From Paenarthrobacter sp. (GTDB lineage Bacteria > Actinomycetota > Actinomycetes > Actinomycetales > Micrococcaceae), in assembly GCA_031179305.1 (NCBI GenBank), contig JAPSHX010000007.1:1-64000 (forward strand): DNA of 64,000 nt, written 5' to 3'. Shown piece by piece: positions 35,904 through 45,999 of this stretch. Both the position numbers and the translations under genes were made by a program. Position 1 is the stretch's first letter; each line of letters opens with the position of its first letter. The notes beneath the pieces were generated by a model, which saw only the letters and a program-made list of their open reading frames with translations, had not been told where the DNA came from and made no database searches.

Positions 35904-38012
35904 TTAGGCGTCGATGCGCTCCCGGTCCAGGGTGGCCGCTCCGGCAATAATGAACTCCTTACGCGGCGCCACGTCCGAGCCCATCAAAAGGTCAAAGACT
36001 TCCTCGGCACGTTGGGCGCTATCGATGCCCACCTTCCGGAGGGTCCGGTGTCGTGGATCCATAGTGGTCTCGGCCAGTTGCTGAGCGTCCATTTCGCCCA
36101 AACCCTTATACCGCTGGATAGGTTCCTTGTAGCGTTTGCCTTCCTTGGCAAGGTTGGAGAGAAGCACGTGAAGCTCGACCTCTGAGTAGGTGTAGATCAT
36201 CTCATTGGCCTTCTGGCCGGGGTTGATCACTTCCACGCGGTGCAGGGGCGGAACAGCCGCAAACACGCGGCCGGCCTCGACCATGGGACGCATATACCGG
36301 AAGAACAGGGTCAGCAGCAGGGTGCGGATATGCGCACCATCAACATCGGCGTCGGTCATGAGGATGACCTTGCCGTATCGGGCAGCGTCGATGTCGAAAC
36401 TGCGGCCGGATCCGGCGCCGACAACTTGGATCAACGCCGCACACTCAGCGTTGGACAACATATCGCCAACGGATGCTTTCTGGACGTTCAGGATCTTGCC
36501 TCGGATGGGCAGCAGGGCCTGGAAATCGGAGGAGCGGGCAAGTTTGGCGGTACCGAGCGCCGAGTCACCCTCTACGATGAACAGTTCAGAGCGCGCCACG
36601 TCGTCAGTACGGCAGTCTGCAAGTTTGGTGGGCATCGACGAGGTTTCCAGGGCATTCTTGCGGCGCTGGGTTTCCTTGTGCACACGCGCAGAGATGCGGG
36701 ACTTCATCTCGGCGACCATCTTCTCCAGCAGGAGCGCCGACTGGGCTTTGTCGTTGCGGTTGGCCGAGTTCAGCCTTGCAGTTATTTCCTTCTCAACTAC
36801 TTTGGCCACAATGGCGCGAACCGCTGAGGTACCTAGGATTTCCTTGGTCTGTCCCTCGAACTGCGGCTCCGCAAGCCGGACAGTCAGAACGGCAGTCAGC
36901 CCGGCGAGAATGTCGTCCTTCTCGACCTTGTCGTTACCGGCTTTGAGCTTGCGCGCGTTCGTCTCCACGGCCTTGCGGAAGGTCTTCAGCAGCGCGGCTT
37001 CAAAGCCGGACTGGTGTGTACCGCCCTTGGGCGTGGCAATGATGTTGACGAAGCTGCGCATGGTTGTCTCATAACCGATGCCCCAACGCAGGGCGATGTC
37101 CACCTCGCAGTCACGTTCAACTTCCGCGATCTTGCTGTGACCGTTCTCATCGAGGACCGGGACAGTTTCCTTGAATTTTCCTGAACCGTGAAGGCGCCAA
37201 ACATCCGTCACTCCGGAATCGGCCGCGAGGAATTCGACAAACTCGGAGATGCCGCCATCATGATGGAACACTTCCTCATGGACACCGGCCTCCCCAGGCG
37301 TTCCGGCCAACTTGCGCTCGTCGCGCACGGTGATTTTCAGGCCAGGTACGAGGAACGATGTTTGGCGTGCCCGTGCTGCCAGATCGTCGTAGGAGAACTT
37401 GGCGTCAGGGGTGAAAATTTGACGGTCTGCCCAATAACGCACACGGGTTCCCGTGACGCCGCGCTTTGCCTTGCCCACAACATCCAGCACCGAATTCTCA
37501 ACAAACGGCTCGAACGGCGCGTTGGGACTTGGCTTTGAACCGGAATCCACGAACCGTCCCGGCTCGCCGCGGCGGAACGACATCTGGTAAGTCTTGCTGC
37601 CGCGGTCTACCTGGACATCAAGGCGGCTGGACAAAGCGTTCACCACCGAGGCTCCGACACCATGCAAACCGCCCGAGGCAGTGTAGGAACCGCCGCCGAA
37701 CTTGCCACCTGCGTGCAGTTTGGTGAACACAACTTCGACGCCGGAGAGTCCGGTCTTGGGCTCTACGTCCACAGGGATACCGCGGCCATCGTCGTGGATT
37801 TCCACGGAGTTGTCGGCATGCAGGATGACTTTGATGTCATGTCCGAAGCCTGCCAGAGCCTCATCAACGGCGTTGTCGATGATTTCCCACAGGCAGTGCA
37901 TGAGGCCGCGGGAGTCAGTGGAACCGATGTACATGCCCGGGCGCTTGCGAACGGCTTCCAGGCCCTCAAGGACAGAAAGATGCCGGGCGTTGTATTCAGA
38001 ACTCGGTGCCAC
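35904..38012 (-). CDS. parE: DNA topoisomerase IV subunit B (GyrB/ParE family)
   Basis: A 702-residue ATPase subunit. GHKL motifs are IIDNAVDEALAG, DDGRGIPV and GLHGVGASVVNALS; the TOPRIM domain has LFIVEGDSALGTAK and MTDADVDGAHIRTLLLTLFFRYM; the C-terminal end is YKGLGEMDAQQLAETTMDP. The frame extends to a TTG at 38078 without a ribosome site, whereas a GTG at 38012 has GAAGGAG about ten bases upstream and gives the standard start (APSSEYNARHLSVLEGLEAVRKR), so the GTG is chosen. It works with ParC encoded at 23-26 kb. It is divergent from the DUF7455 gene. Confidence 0.92.
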   Translation of the reverse strand: MAPSSEYNARHLSVLEGLEAVRKRPGMYIGSTDSRGLMHCLWEIIDNAVDEALAGFGHDIKVILHADNSVEIHDDGRGIPVDVEPKTGLSGVEVVFTKLHAGGKFGGGSYTASGGLHGVGASVVNALSSRLDVQVDRGSKTYQMSFRRGEPGRFVDSGSKPSPNAPFEPFVENSVLDVVGKAKRGVTGTRVRYWADRQIFTPDAKFSYDDLAARARQTSFLVPGLKITVRDERKLAGTPGEAGVHEEVFHHDGGISEFVEFLAADSGVTDVWRLHGSGKFKETVPVLDENGHSKIAEVERDCEVDIALRWGIGYETTMRSFVNIIATPKGGTHQSGFEAALLKTFRKAVETNARKLKAGNDKVEKDDILAGLTAVLTVRLAEPQFEGQTKEILGTSAVRAIVAKVVEKEITARLNSANRNDKAQSALLLEKMVAEMKSRISARVHKETQRRKNALETSSMPTKLADCRTDDVARSELFIVEGDSALGTAKLARSSDFQALLPIRGKILNVQKASVGDMLSNAECAALIQVVGAGSGRSFDIDAARYGKVILMTDADVDGAHIRTLLLTLFFRYMRPMVEAGRVFAAVPPLHRVEVINPGQKANEMIYTYSEVELHVLLSNLAKEGKRYKEPIQRYKGLGEMDAQQLAETTMDPRHRTLRKVGIDSAQRAEEVFDLLMGSDVAPRKEFIIAGAATLDRERIDA

Positions 38013-38267
38013 TCGCGGTGTGCTCCTTCGGGGTATATCTTTGGGTGCTTCCCAGCCGTATGTTGACTGGTAATTCAAGGCAAACGCTGCCCGTACAAGC
38101 GTAGCCGGGGAAGTCGTCCTGCACTGTTTGCCACTCCAGCGCGGACGCAGGCTGCCTGGTTACGTTACGCACATGTGATACGCGGACAGCGAAAGTGACC
38201 CATCCTTGCCATGGATCTGCATCGAATGCTGGTTATATGGATGTACAGAACTACTAAGGAGGCCGAC

Positions 38268-38489
38268 ATGACAACAGCAGTTGCAGACCGCACGCTGAAC
38301 GCAGCTGACCGCTGTGACCGTTGCGGAGCCCAAGCGTACGTCCGCGTTGTACTCGAGTCCTCCGGCGGTGAGCTGCTCTTCTGCGGCCACCACGCACGTG
38401 CAGTTGAAGCTACGCTTCGGCCCATGACTTCTGACTGGCACGATGAGACCGAGCGCCTCAACGAGAAGGCTCCCGTCCCCGTCGACTAG
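38268..38489 (+). CDS. DUF7455 small zinc-binding protein
   Basis: A 73-residue protein starting MTTAVADRTLNAADRCDRCGAQA. CDRCG and FCGHHAR supply three Cys and two His ligands for one zinc ion. This small family sits between parE and sigA in many actinobacteria, as here. The start is fixed by a perfect AAGGAGG five bases before the ATG. The function is unknown. Confidence 0.88.
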   Translation: MTTAVADRTLNAADRCDRCGAQAYVRVVLESSGGELLFCGHHARAVEATLRPMTSDWHDETERLNEKAPVPVD

Positions 38490-38527
38490 GCAGTCCGGCT
38501 ATCCGGAAACCCTTTTTGATTACATGA

Positions 38528-38557
38528 CAAGGCTCCTCCCACTCGGGAGGGGCCTTG
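38528..38557 (+). terminator. Terminator of the DUF7455 gene
   Basis: CAAGGC-T-CCTCCC, a four-base loop, then GGGAGG-G-GCCTTG, followed by TTG. The stem is interrupted only by a single mismatched pair. Confidence 0.75.
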
Positions 38558-38627
38558 TTGCGTTGAGCTTGTTGCATTGAGCCCACTTGGTGCTTGTTGT
38601 GTTCAAGCTGCAGTGCGCACACGGAAA

Positions 38628-38659
38628 AGCGGCCCAGCCGAAAGTCCGGCTGGGCCGCT
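38628..38659 (-). terminator. Terminator of the primary sigma factor gene
   Basis: A perfect 13-bp stem (AGCGGCCCAGCCG pairing with CGGCTGGGCCGCT) with a six-base loop, 23 bases after the sigA stop. On the minus strand it is followed by TTTTCC. Confidence 0.85.
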
Positions 38660-38682
38660 CTCAAAGCCGGCTCTGGATGTTT

Positions 38683-39996
38683 CTAGTCCAAGTAATCCCG
38701 CAGGACCTGCGAGCGGGAGGGATGCCGCAGCTTGGACATGGTCTTGGATTCGATCTGGCGGATACGCTCGCGCGTGACGCCGTAGACCTTGCCGATTTCG
38801 TCTAAAGTCTTCGGCTGGCCATCGGTCAGGCCGAAGCGCATTGCAACAACTCCGGCTTCGCGCTCGGACAAGGTGTCCAAAACCGAGTGCAATTGCTCCT
38901 GCAGGAGCGTGAAGCTGACAGCGTCGGCAGGGACAACAGCCTCCGAGTCCTCAATCAAGTCGCCGAACTCCGAGTCACCGTCCTCACCCAGCGGGGTGTG
39001 CAGCGAAATCGGCTCGCGGCCGTACTTCTGGACTTCGACAACCTTCTCGGGCGTCATATCCAGTTCGAGTGCCAGCTCCTCAGGAGTCGGTTCGCGGCCG
39101 AGGTCCTGAAGCATTTGGCGCTGCACGCGGGCCAGCTTGTTGATGACTTCCACCATGTGCACCGGAATACGGATGGTGCGGGCCTGGTCTGCCATGGCGC
39201 GGGTAATGGCCTGGCGGATCCACCAGGTCGCGTAGGTGGAGAACTTGAAGCCCTTGGTGTAGTCGAACTTTTCAACTGCACGGATAAGCCCCAGGTTGCC
39301 TTCCTGGATCAGGTCCAGGAAGAGCATGCCGCGGCCGGTGTAGCGCTTGGCCAAGGAAACGACCAGGCGCAGGTTGGCTTCGAGCAGGTGGTTCTTGGCA
39401 CGCTTGCCATCGTGAATGACGAATTCAAGCTCACGCTTGAGCTTGGGATCCATGGATCCGTCGTCAGCGTTGATCTTTTCCTCGGCAAAGAGGCCGGCCT
39501 CGATCCGAAGGGCGAGGTCAACTTCCTGCTCTGCGTTCAGCAGTGCGACCTTGCCGATCTGCTTCAGGTAATCCTTGACGGGGTCGGCAGTAGCACCGGC
39601 CGACATGACCTGCTGGACAGGAGCGTCGTCGTCGTCGGCATCGGAGTAGACGAATCCCGTACCTGAGGGAGCAGCCTTGTCCTTGGTAGCCGTGGCGCCG
39701 TCCTCGACGTCATCTTCTCCGACTTCGACTTCCTCGGCAGCTGCGGGATCAAAGTCTTCATCCTCGCCGCTGGAATCCTCAGCGTCGGATCCTGAGGACT
39801 TGTTCGCGGCCTCAGCGGCGGCCTTCGCGCCGGGCTTGGGTCCACGCTTCTTGGGTGCCGGCTTGTCAGAGTCGCCCTCTGAGGCCTTATTGGCAGCACG
39901 TGTCGCTGCGCGCTTTGCCGATGTTGCCGCCTTCTTTTCCTCAGCGGACAATTCGGCCTGGGCGGCGGGTTCCTTCTCGACGGAAGACGGGGTCAC
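38683..39996 (-). CDS. sigA: Primary RNA polymerase sigma factor (SigA/HrdB/RpoD)
   Basis: A 437-residue housekeeping sigma-70. Region 1.1 is replaced by a Lys/Ala/Asp-rich disordered N-terminus (about 1-125), typical of actinobacteria. Region 1.2 begins [16 protein letters not shown]. Region 2 contains [55 protein letters not shown] in several visible blocks, and region 4 ends with the -35-binding helix [25 protein letters not shown]. The GTG at 39996 follows an AAAGG site. The gene is monocistronic with its own terminator. Confidence 0.97.
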   Translation of the reverse strand: MTPSSVEKEPAAQAELSAEEKKAATSAKRAATRAANKASEGDSDKPAPKKRGPKPGAKAAAEAANKSSGSDAEDSSGEDEDFDPAAAEEVEVGEDDVEDGATATKDKAAPSGTGFVYSDADDDDAPVQQVMSAGATADPVKDYLKQIGKVALLNAEQEVDLALRIEAGLFAEEKINADDGSMDPKLKRELEFVIHDGKRAKNHLLEANLRLVVSLAKRYTGRGMLFLDLIQEGNLGLIRAVEKFDYTKGFKFSTYATWWIRQAITRAMADQARTIRIPVHMVEVINKLARVQRQMLQDLGREPTPEELALELDMTPEKVVEVQKYGREPISLHTPLGEDGDSEFGDLIEDSEAVVPADAVSFTLLQEQLHSVLDTLSEREAGVVAMRFGLTDGQPKTLDEIGKVYGVTRERIRQIESKTMSKLRHPSRSQVLRDYLD

Positions 39997-40242
39997 AGAA
40001 AACCTTTCTAGCGGCGGTCTGTGGAATCACCATACGGGCAACACCACTATGACCCTGTCAAGTCCGCGATCAATTTCAAATGCGATCGCCGCCGGCAGAG
40101 TCTCTATAGAGAACTCCCGACGACACTGTTTTGTTCCCGATGAAGGGGCCAATTCAGGCATTCGAACGCGGACCCAACCGGGTCTCGGCATCCATTGTCT
40201 CACGGTTTTGCGAAACGCATGCCTAAAGAATTTTCAAACCCC

Positions 40243-41496
40243 CTAGGCCACCGTGTCCTTGAACCCGCGCCATGCGGTCTCGGAGCTCCGCGCCCACGTG
40301 CAGATGGTCCCCTGTCCCAGAAGGTCCATGAGCAGTTCGGCCAGCCGGTATCCCGGGTGCGCAGCCTCAGCCCGGCTAAGACAGGCGTGCGCAACGGATC
40401 CACGCCCCTTGCACCAGGAAATCCAGCCCTGAAGGGTCAATGCCGCTGCAGGCACTACGCCGGATTCGTCGTCGACACATAGCCCGGCAAGAACCTGTTG
40501 CAATGCGTCAAGAGTGTTCCAACAAGGCATGTGCGGTCGCATGCCCAGTAGGACATCTCCGTAGGTGAAGACGTCCCCCGACGTATCGGGCTCATGATGA
40601 ACTTTGGCAGCCGGAACGGCCGAGGCCGGTATGCCGAGTTCTTGTGGGTCGAAAGGCGTGCCTGCGTCGTCTTCGATGAAAAGTCCGAACGCCGCAGCAC
40701 CGGACTTTGCGGACTCCATGCCTGCTGCCGCCATGACAACCACAGCGTCCCGCCACGCAGGGACTCTCAGGGTGGTTCTGAGGAAGCCCAGGATTTCCGC
40801 GTCAACCCCGGGCTGCAGTGGATCATCCGCTTCGCATCTCTTAAGCACGTGGTGCCACACGGCAAGGACGGCGTTCAGACACCGCTCGCTCCGCCACCCA
40901 CCGAGAATCTGCTTCCCGTAGCGTGTCTCTGCTGCCAGCACCAGAGGGTGCAACGTCCCCGGACTTGAAAGCCGGGGCTGTCCGTGCCCGCTCCTCGGCG
41001 ACGGCCCGATGGAGCTCCCCCGGTACACAAGTTCTGCACTGAGCCTGCTGTTCTTGATGCGATCAACAGGCAATCCCGGCACCGGGCAACATTGAAGATC
41101 TGTGCAGTAGGCGCTGCGCCAGTACTCGGAGCCAACCAGCCACGCGTCCCGGACCGATAAATCAACCTCGTCCAGACTCCGCTGCAGGGCTTCGAGCAGC
41201 GGAATTGCCTGCCGGACCACATCGCCGTCGTCCCATCCGGAGTCGGTGTAGACGGCAAGCACCACCCCGTTAGCGTCCTCATCGGCGATCAGGAAATTGC
41301 GGATCTGGTCCGCGAAACCCGAGCGTGCTTGTGCTGAATCAAGGTTCGGCAGGTCCACCCGCAGTGTGGCGCCAAGGACTTTCCCTTGCATGGTGATGGC
41401 CACAAGGCTGTCCTCGGGCCAGTAACCCAGCATGTGGGGAATGTAGCCAAGAATGTCTTCGGGTTGGTGGATGCTCAGCGTTCTGTTGGAAGTCAT
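40243..41496 (-). CDS. DUF4192 family protein
   Basis: A 417-residue soluble protein. The N-terminus (TLSIHQPEDILGYIPHMLGYWPEDSLVAITMQG) is the clear DUF4192 signature, a family common in actinobacteria with no assigned function. It has several scattered Cys and no membrane segments. It stands alone between sigA and an MFS gene on the same strand. Confidence 0.88.
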   Translation of the reverse strand: MTSNRTLSIHQPEDILGYIPHMLGYWPEDSLVAITMQGKVLGATLRVDLPNLDSAQARSGFADQIRNFLIADEDANGVVLAVYTDSGWDDGDVVRQAIPLLEALQRSLDEVDLSVRDAWLVGSEYWRSAYCTDLQCCPVPGLPVDRIKNSRLSAELVYRGSSIGPSPRSGHGQPRLSSPGTLHPLVLAAETRYGKQILGGWRSERCLNAVLAVWHHVLKRCEADDPLQPGVDAEILGFLRTTLRVPAWRDAVVVMAAAGMESAKSGAAAFGLFIEDDAGTPFDPQELGIPASAVPAAKVHHEPDTSGDVFTYGDVLLGMRPHMPCWNTLDALQQVLAGLCVDDESGVVPAAALTLQGWISWCKGRGSVAHACLSRAEAAHPGYRLAELLMDLLGQGTICTWARSSETAWRGFKDTVA

Positions 41497-41579
41497 GGTT
41501 CCACCCTGCTCAAGTCCTGCCGCAGGAGACAGTAACCATCACGCCTATGTGGAAAAGCTGCCGCAGCAGCGCGGACCGC

Positions 41580-42935
41580 CTAGTGCTCGTCCGGAGAAAC
41601 GGTTCGTGCGGCACGTCGCCGCTCGATCCGTTCCCGACGCTGCCTGGCAAGGGCGGCCAGCAGCGGCTGCACGTGAATCCCCTGGGAGGCCATCTGGCGT
41701 CGCACCTTCCGCCGTGTTACAAGGATGAGCACCGTACCGAGGCCAAGAAGAACGAACTGAACACTGAGGGCAATACGGAACGGCGCAAGCCCGTACAAAT
41801 CACCGCCCGAGAAGCCACTGGCGTATAGGAGGTCGAGTACCAGACCGATGAGGTAAATGGCGACGAGCGCCGCAATAAAACCGCCAACGTTGACGATGCC
41901 GGTTGCCGTGCCGATTCGATGCGAAGGATTGAATGTCCTGGCGAAGTCGAATCCGATCATGGACCCGGGCCCACCCACAGCCAGTACCACCACCAAGACG
42001 GCCAGGAGCCACAGCGGGGCGCGCTCAGGAAGAACCAGCACGGCGGCCCAAGCCAAGGCTGTAGCCAACGCAATCAGCAGGACCATGGCGGATCTTCGCA
42101 TGGGATGTTTAGAGACGAACCGGCCAAAACCAGGGCCGGCAACGATCGCCGTCGCAACAAATAGTGCCATGAGCCCGGAGACGGTCCCTGCATCGAGCCC
42201 TTGGGCAGACAACAGGAAGGGATAGCCCCATGTCATGGCAAACAGGTTCCCGCTGAACTGCACTGTGAAGTGGCTCCAGAGGCCGAGCCGGGTGCCGGGC
42301 TGTTTCCACGCTCGGGACAGCGAGATACCGGTGGCGCGGAGGCCCTGGCCGGTGTCCCGGGGCGGGTGCCCGGGTGGTGCGTCCCGAAGCACTGCGAGCA
42401 CGAGGACTACTGCCAGTACGGACATGGCTGCCAGGGTGAGGAACGCGGGTGTCCATCCGGCCGAGTGAAGAAGCAGCGCGAACGGAACAACGCTGAATAG
42501 TTGGCCGAGCTGGCCGCACATGCCAGTCAGTTGAGTGACCAGCGGAACCTTGGCAGGAGCGAACCACAACGGGACCAGGCGGATCACCGAAATGAAGGTC
42601 ATCGCATCGCCGGCTCCCACCAGGACGCGGCCCAGGACGCCACCGGGCACACTGTCCGCAAAGGCCAACTGCAACTGCCCCAGTCCCATGAGCACGGCAC
42701 CACCTGCCACCATGGCCCGCGAACCGAACCTGTCCACCAGAACACCGACGGGGATCTGCAGCCCTGCATAGACCAGGAGTTGAAGCACCGTGAAGAAGGA
42801 GATGGCAGCGGCGCTGGCGTGGAACCGCTCAGTAGCTTCCAGCCCTGCGACGCCAAACGAGGTTCTCTGCGCCACCGCCACCAGGTAGGCGAACACGCCG
42901 ATCGTCCAGATGAGCCAGGCGCGGGGAGCATTCAC
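41580..42935 (-). CDS. Major facilitator superfamily transporter
   Basis: A 451-residue membrane protein with 12 predicted helices. Motif-A-like LVDRFGSRAMVAGGAVLMG follows helix two, and a basic cytoplasmic loop separates the halves (about residues 195-215). The C-terminal tail (about 40 residues) is Arg-rich. The opening (AWLIWTIGVFAYLVAVAQRTSFGVAG) resembles nitrate/nitrite or sugar-phosphate-type MFS members, but the substrate is not assignable. GTG start. Confidence 0.9.
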   Translation of the reverse strand: MNAPRAWLIWTIGVFAYLVAVAQRTSFGVAGLEATERFHASAAAISFFTVLQLLVYAGLQIPVGVLVDRFGSRAMVAGGAVLMGLGQLQLAFADSVPGGVLGRVLVGAGDAMTFISVIRLVPLWFAPAKVPLVTQLTGMCGQLGQLFSVVPFALLLHSAGWTPAFLTLAAMSVLAVVLVLAVLRDAPPGHPPRDTGQGLRATGISLSRAWKQPGTRLGLWSHFTVQFSGNLFAMTWGYPFLLSAQGLDAGTVSGLMALFVATAIVAGPGFGRFVSKHPMRRSAMVLLIALATALAWAAVLVLPERAPLWLLAVLVVVLAVGGPGSMIGFDFARTFNPSHRIGTATGIVNVGGFIAALVAIYLIGLVLDLLYASGFSGGDLYGLAPFRIALSVQFVLLGLGTVLILVTRRKVRRQMASQGIHVQPLLAALARQRRERIERRRAARTVSPDEH

Positions 42936-42970
42936 CCAACAATTATGCCTGCCGGCAACTCAAAGCTGAT

Positions 42971-43909
42971 TTATTGAGGCGAGTCTTTACGCGCCAAATA
43001 GGCCTCTACCGCAGCTCCAATATCCTCGGCGTTAGGCAGCTCATCATTCTCATCTGCCAGCAGCGAGCGGCGGACGACGCCCTCGGATTTCTCGTCATAG
43101 CGCGTCTCGAGATTTGTGACTACTGCCTGGACTTCTTCAGAAGCCTCGATCTGCTCCGCGATCTGGCGGCCCACTTCACGCCCGGCTTCCCGGAGCCTGT
43201 CCGTTGGCAGCATGAGGGAGGTTGCCGCCCCCAGGTATTCCAAGCCGGCGACGGCGGCCGGCGGGTACTCAGCTTCAGACAGGTAATGCGGGACATGGAT
43301 GACGTAGCCGGCCACATTGCGTTCCGCTTCGGTGAGCCGGAGTTCCAGGATGTGTCCAATGGCAGCAGGAACATCCACCGTGGGCTTCCAACTTGAAATT
43401 CCCTCGATGAGCTCAGGCATGTTGCCATGAACCGTCACTCCAACGGGCCGCGTGTGCGGGACGGGCATGGGGATGGAATGGATCCAGGTCACCAAGTTGA
43501 CGTCGAGCTCTTCAACTATTCCGACGACGGCCCTCGAGAAGCGCTCCCACTGCAGGTCAGGTTCGAAGCCGGCGAGCAGTAGGAACGGCTGGCCGAGGCC
43601 GTCGTTCAGCTTGTACAGGCCGAGCTTTGGCGCCTGGTAGTCCTGCAGGTGATCCTCCACGAAGCTGATGTGGGGCCGCCTCGAACGGTAGTCGATGAGC
43701 TGGTCGGCGTCGAACATGGCCACTACCTCGGCGCCCAGTTCGTCCAACAGTTCCGCGTTGATCTGCCGGACCACGTGACCGGCATCGGCAAAGCCCGTGA
43801 ATCCCATGACCATGTTCAGCCCGCGAAGCCCGGGACTGTGGAAGGTCTCAATGTTTCGCGCGTACAGCGATTCGGGGTCCAGGAGAGAGCCGGATATCCG
43901 TTCAAACAC
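42971..43909 (-). CDS. PAC2-family protein (proteasome assembly chaperone-like)
   Basis: A 312-residue protein of the PAC2 family. The characteristic block is GFTGFADAGHVVRQINAELLDELGAEVVAMFDADQLIDYRSRRP. In actinobacteria such proteins are widespread; the relation to eukaryotic proteasome assembly chaperones is by fold. The open frame is longer, but the GTG at 43909 (protein starting VFERISGSLLDPESLYA) is preferred because AAAGGA lies a proper distance upstream. Confidence 0.88.
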   Translation of the reverse strand: MFERISGSLLDPESLYARNIETFHSPGLRGLNMVMGFTGFADAGHVVRQINAELLDELGAEVVAMFDADQLIDYRSRRPHISFVEDHLQDYQAPKLGLYKLNDGLGQPFLLLAGFEPDLQWERFSRAVVGIVEELDVNLVTWIHSIPMPVPHTRPVGVTVHGNMPELIEGISSWKPTVDVPAAIGHILELRLTEAERNVAGYVIHVPHYLSEAEYPPAAVAGLEYLGAATSLMLPTDRLREAGREVGRQIAEQIEASEEVQAVVTNLETRYDEKSEGVVRRSLLADENDELPNAEDIGAAVEAYLARKDSPQ

Positions 43910-44254
43910 GGCGTGTTCCTTTCGCAATGACAAAGTTAGGGGATGTCCCGGGCGCCAACCAGACGACCAGCGACATGACAACACCGGGCACCATTGATTG
44001 GCTGGGGGACTCTATTAATCCATACAACGCTCCACGCCATGTGGGCATTCCTGCCCCCGATGTGCCGCAGCTCTCATTTAATTGCCGTCCGTAGCGTTCA
44101 AGAGACTACGATCGAAGCGGGCCGGCGTCCTTTTGCGACGCTGGACCTGAAGACCAAGGCCGCCGTCGAAGGAAGACGTCGGGCGCGTACCGGGGCAGGC
44201 CGCCAAACATGCGGCCCCGCCATGCAATGCAGAGAGAAGTGAGGACACATCCTC
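43910..44254. other. Intergenic region between divergent PAC2 and pepA
   Basis: About 345 bp without a convincing gene. It holds the promoters of two divergent genes. A 39-codon frame at 43975-44094 exists, but its third positions are not GC-rich and it has no ribosome site. The pepA ribosome site and a small hairpin occupy the right end. Confidence 0.5.
44241..44254 (+). promoter_or_regulatory. Hairpin that could mask the pepA ribosome binding site
   Basis: GAGGA-CACA-TCCTC forms a 5-bp stem with a tetraloop directly before the GTG start at 44255. The GAGGA arm is the only ribosome site candidate. Confidence 0.45.
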
Positions 44255-45775
44255 GTGGTCAAGACTACTGACATCACCCTGGGCATCATCGCCAAGGACC
44301 TGAAAAAGTCCCCCAGCGACGCACTTGTGATTGGCGTTGCCCAAGGTGCGGACGGGCCCGTACTGCTGTCCAACCCGTTGAGCGCGAAAGCCGCCGAGTC
44401 CGTTGCGGGCTCCCTGCAGCTTTTGGGGATTACCGGCGCCGCGGACCAGGTTCACCGACTTCCGGGCCTGTCGGAAACAGGCTCGGGGATTCTTGTCCTT
44501 GCAGGCGTAGGCAAGCTGTCCGATGGCGGCCTCAACGAAGAAGCACTGCGGCGCGCCGCAGGATCCGCTGTTCGCCAGCTTGCCGGAGCCTCTTCAGTCA
44601 CTTTGGCCTTCCCGACGGCGTCCCTCGCCGATGTTGCGGCGGTCGCCGAAGGAGCCGCCCTGGGCGCTTACTCCTACACGGAGCACCGATCCACCAAGGA
44701 TGGGCTGAAGGCCCCAGTGGCCAAGGCCTTTATTTTCTCGGATGTCGACGCCAAGTCCGCCCAGCCCGCACTGGACCGGGCAATTGTGCTCGCCCGTGCG
44801 GTCAACGCGACCCGCACCTTGGTCAACCAGCCCCCGAGCCACCTGTACCCCGAATCGTTCGCTGAGTCCGCCAAGGAACTCGCCAAGGGCCTCCCTGTCA
44901 AAATCACGGTCTGGGATGAAAAGCGCCTGGAAAAGGAAGGCTTCGGAGGCATCCTCGGCGTCGGCAAGGGCTCTACCCGACAGCCCCGCCTCGTCAAGGT
45001 GGAATATGCTCCCACGAAGGCGACGAAGAAAATTGCCCTCGTTGGCAAAGGCATCACGTTCGACACCGGAGGCATCTCCATCAAGCCGGCCCTCGGCATG
45101 GGTGACATGAAGAGCGACATGGCGGGCGCCGCCGTCGTACTTAACACCGTTCTGGCCATCGCCTCACTCGGCCTGCCGCTCAAGGCCACCGCTTGGCTCT
45201 GCATCGCGGAGAACATGCCCTCGGGCGCCGCAGCGCGGCCTGCTGACGTGTTTACCATCTACGGCGGGAAGACCGTTGAGGTTCTGAACACGGACGCCGA
45301 GGGGCGCTTGGTGATGGCGGACGGCATCGTCGCTGCCAGCATGGAGAAACCGGATGCCATCATTGACGTCGCTACACTGACCGGCGCACAGCTGATAGCC
45401 CTGGGCCTGCGTACTGCCGGCGTCATGGGATCGGATTCAGTCACGGCAGCGCTGAAGTCGGCGGCCGACAGGGCGGGCGAGCTGGTTTGGCCAATGCCGC
45501 TGCCGGAAGAACTCCGCCCGAGCCTGGACTCGCAGGTGGCAGACCTCGCCAACATCGGTGAACGCAACGGTGGCATGATGACCGCAGCAGTCTTCCTTCG
45601 TGAGTTCGTGGGCAAGAACGGCGACGGCCAGCAGATCCCGTGGGCTCACGTGGACATCGCCGGTCCCTCGTTCAACAACGGCGCCCCGTATGGTTACACG
45701 CCCAAGCAGGGAACCGGATGCACCGTCCGCACCCTGGTTGCCTACGCCGAGGATCTCTTGGCGGTCTCCGCCTAG
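44255..45775 (+). CDS. pepA: Leucyl aminopeptidase (M17)
   Basis: A 506-residue hexameric metallo-exopeptidase that removes N-terminal residues from peptides. The C-terminal catalytic domain has the metal ligands in VGKGITFDTGGISIKPALGMGDMKSDMAGAAV (seen in two blocks) and the signature NTDAEGRLVMADG, with the catalytic Arg in that motif. The N-terminal domain is divergent, as usual. The GTG at 44255 follows a GAGGA site. It is upstream of lpdA, separated by a 296-bp gap with a hairpin. Confidence 0.96.
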   Translation: MVKTTDITLGIIAKDLKKSPSDALVIGVAQGADGPVLLSNPLSAKAAESVAGSLQLLGITGAADQVHRLPGLSETGSGILVLAGVGKLSDGGLNEEALRRAAGSAVRQLAGASSVTLAFPTASLADVAAVAEGAALGAYSYTEHRSTKDGLKAPVAKAFIFSDVDAKSAQPALDRAIVLARAVNATRTLVNQPPSHLYPESFAESAKELAKGLPVKITVWDEKRLEKEGFGGILGVGKGSTRQPRLVKVEYAPTKATKKIALVGKGITFDTGGISIKPALGMGDMKSDMAGAAVVLNTVLAIASLGLPLKATAWLCIAENMPSGAAARPADVFTIYGGKTVEVLNTDAEGRLVMADGIVAASMEKPDAIIDVATLTGAQLIALGLRTAGVMGSDSVTAALKSAADRAGELVWPMPLPEELRPSLDSQVADLANIGERNGGMMTAAVFLREFVGKNGDGQQIPWAHVDIAGPSFNNGAPYGYTPKQGTGCTVRTLVAYAEDLLAVSA

Positions 45776-45797
45776 CACCACTCCCCCACGCCCTTCC

Positions 45798-45845
45798 GGG
45801 TTGCGCAGGGCCCTGACGATCGTCGCCCAGGGCCCGCGCAACCCC
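45798..45845 (+). terminator. Long hairpin downstream of pepA
   Basis: GGGTTGCGC pairs with GCGCAACCC and GGGCCCTG with CAGGGCCC with one bulged A, giving a 17-bp stem and about 12-base loop. No U tract follows. It separates pepA from lpdA. Confidence 0.7.
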
Positions 45846-45993
45846 GGAATTATGCGGGGTGTAGCGCTGTGTCACAAGTGAACGTGAGTCTCGACACAAG
45901 CGCTCCACAAACGCCCGCAGAGGGTGGAGCATGGGTAGGTGGTTCGCTAAGGTGAACTCGATAGTCACAAATGCAAGAGAACTTAGGTGCTGG

Positions 45994-45999
45994 CATAAT
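45994..45999 (+). promoter_or_regulatory. Candidate -10 element of lpdA
   Basis: CATAAT in an AT-richer stretch 72 bases before the lpdA GTG, giving a leader of about 65 nt. A -35 is not clear. Confidence 0.35.

Noticed and set aside
38013-38078. N-terminal extension of ParE from a TTG at 38078
   Set aside because: No ribosome site precedes the TTG and the extra 22 residues are not family-like; the GTG at 38012 has GAAGGAG upstream.
43975-44094. 39-codon plus-strand frame between PAC2 and pepA
   Set aside because: Third positions are only about half G/C, there is no ribosome site or near -10, and no motif is visible.
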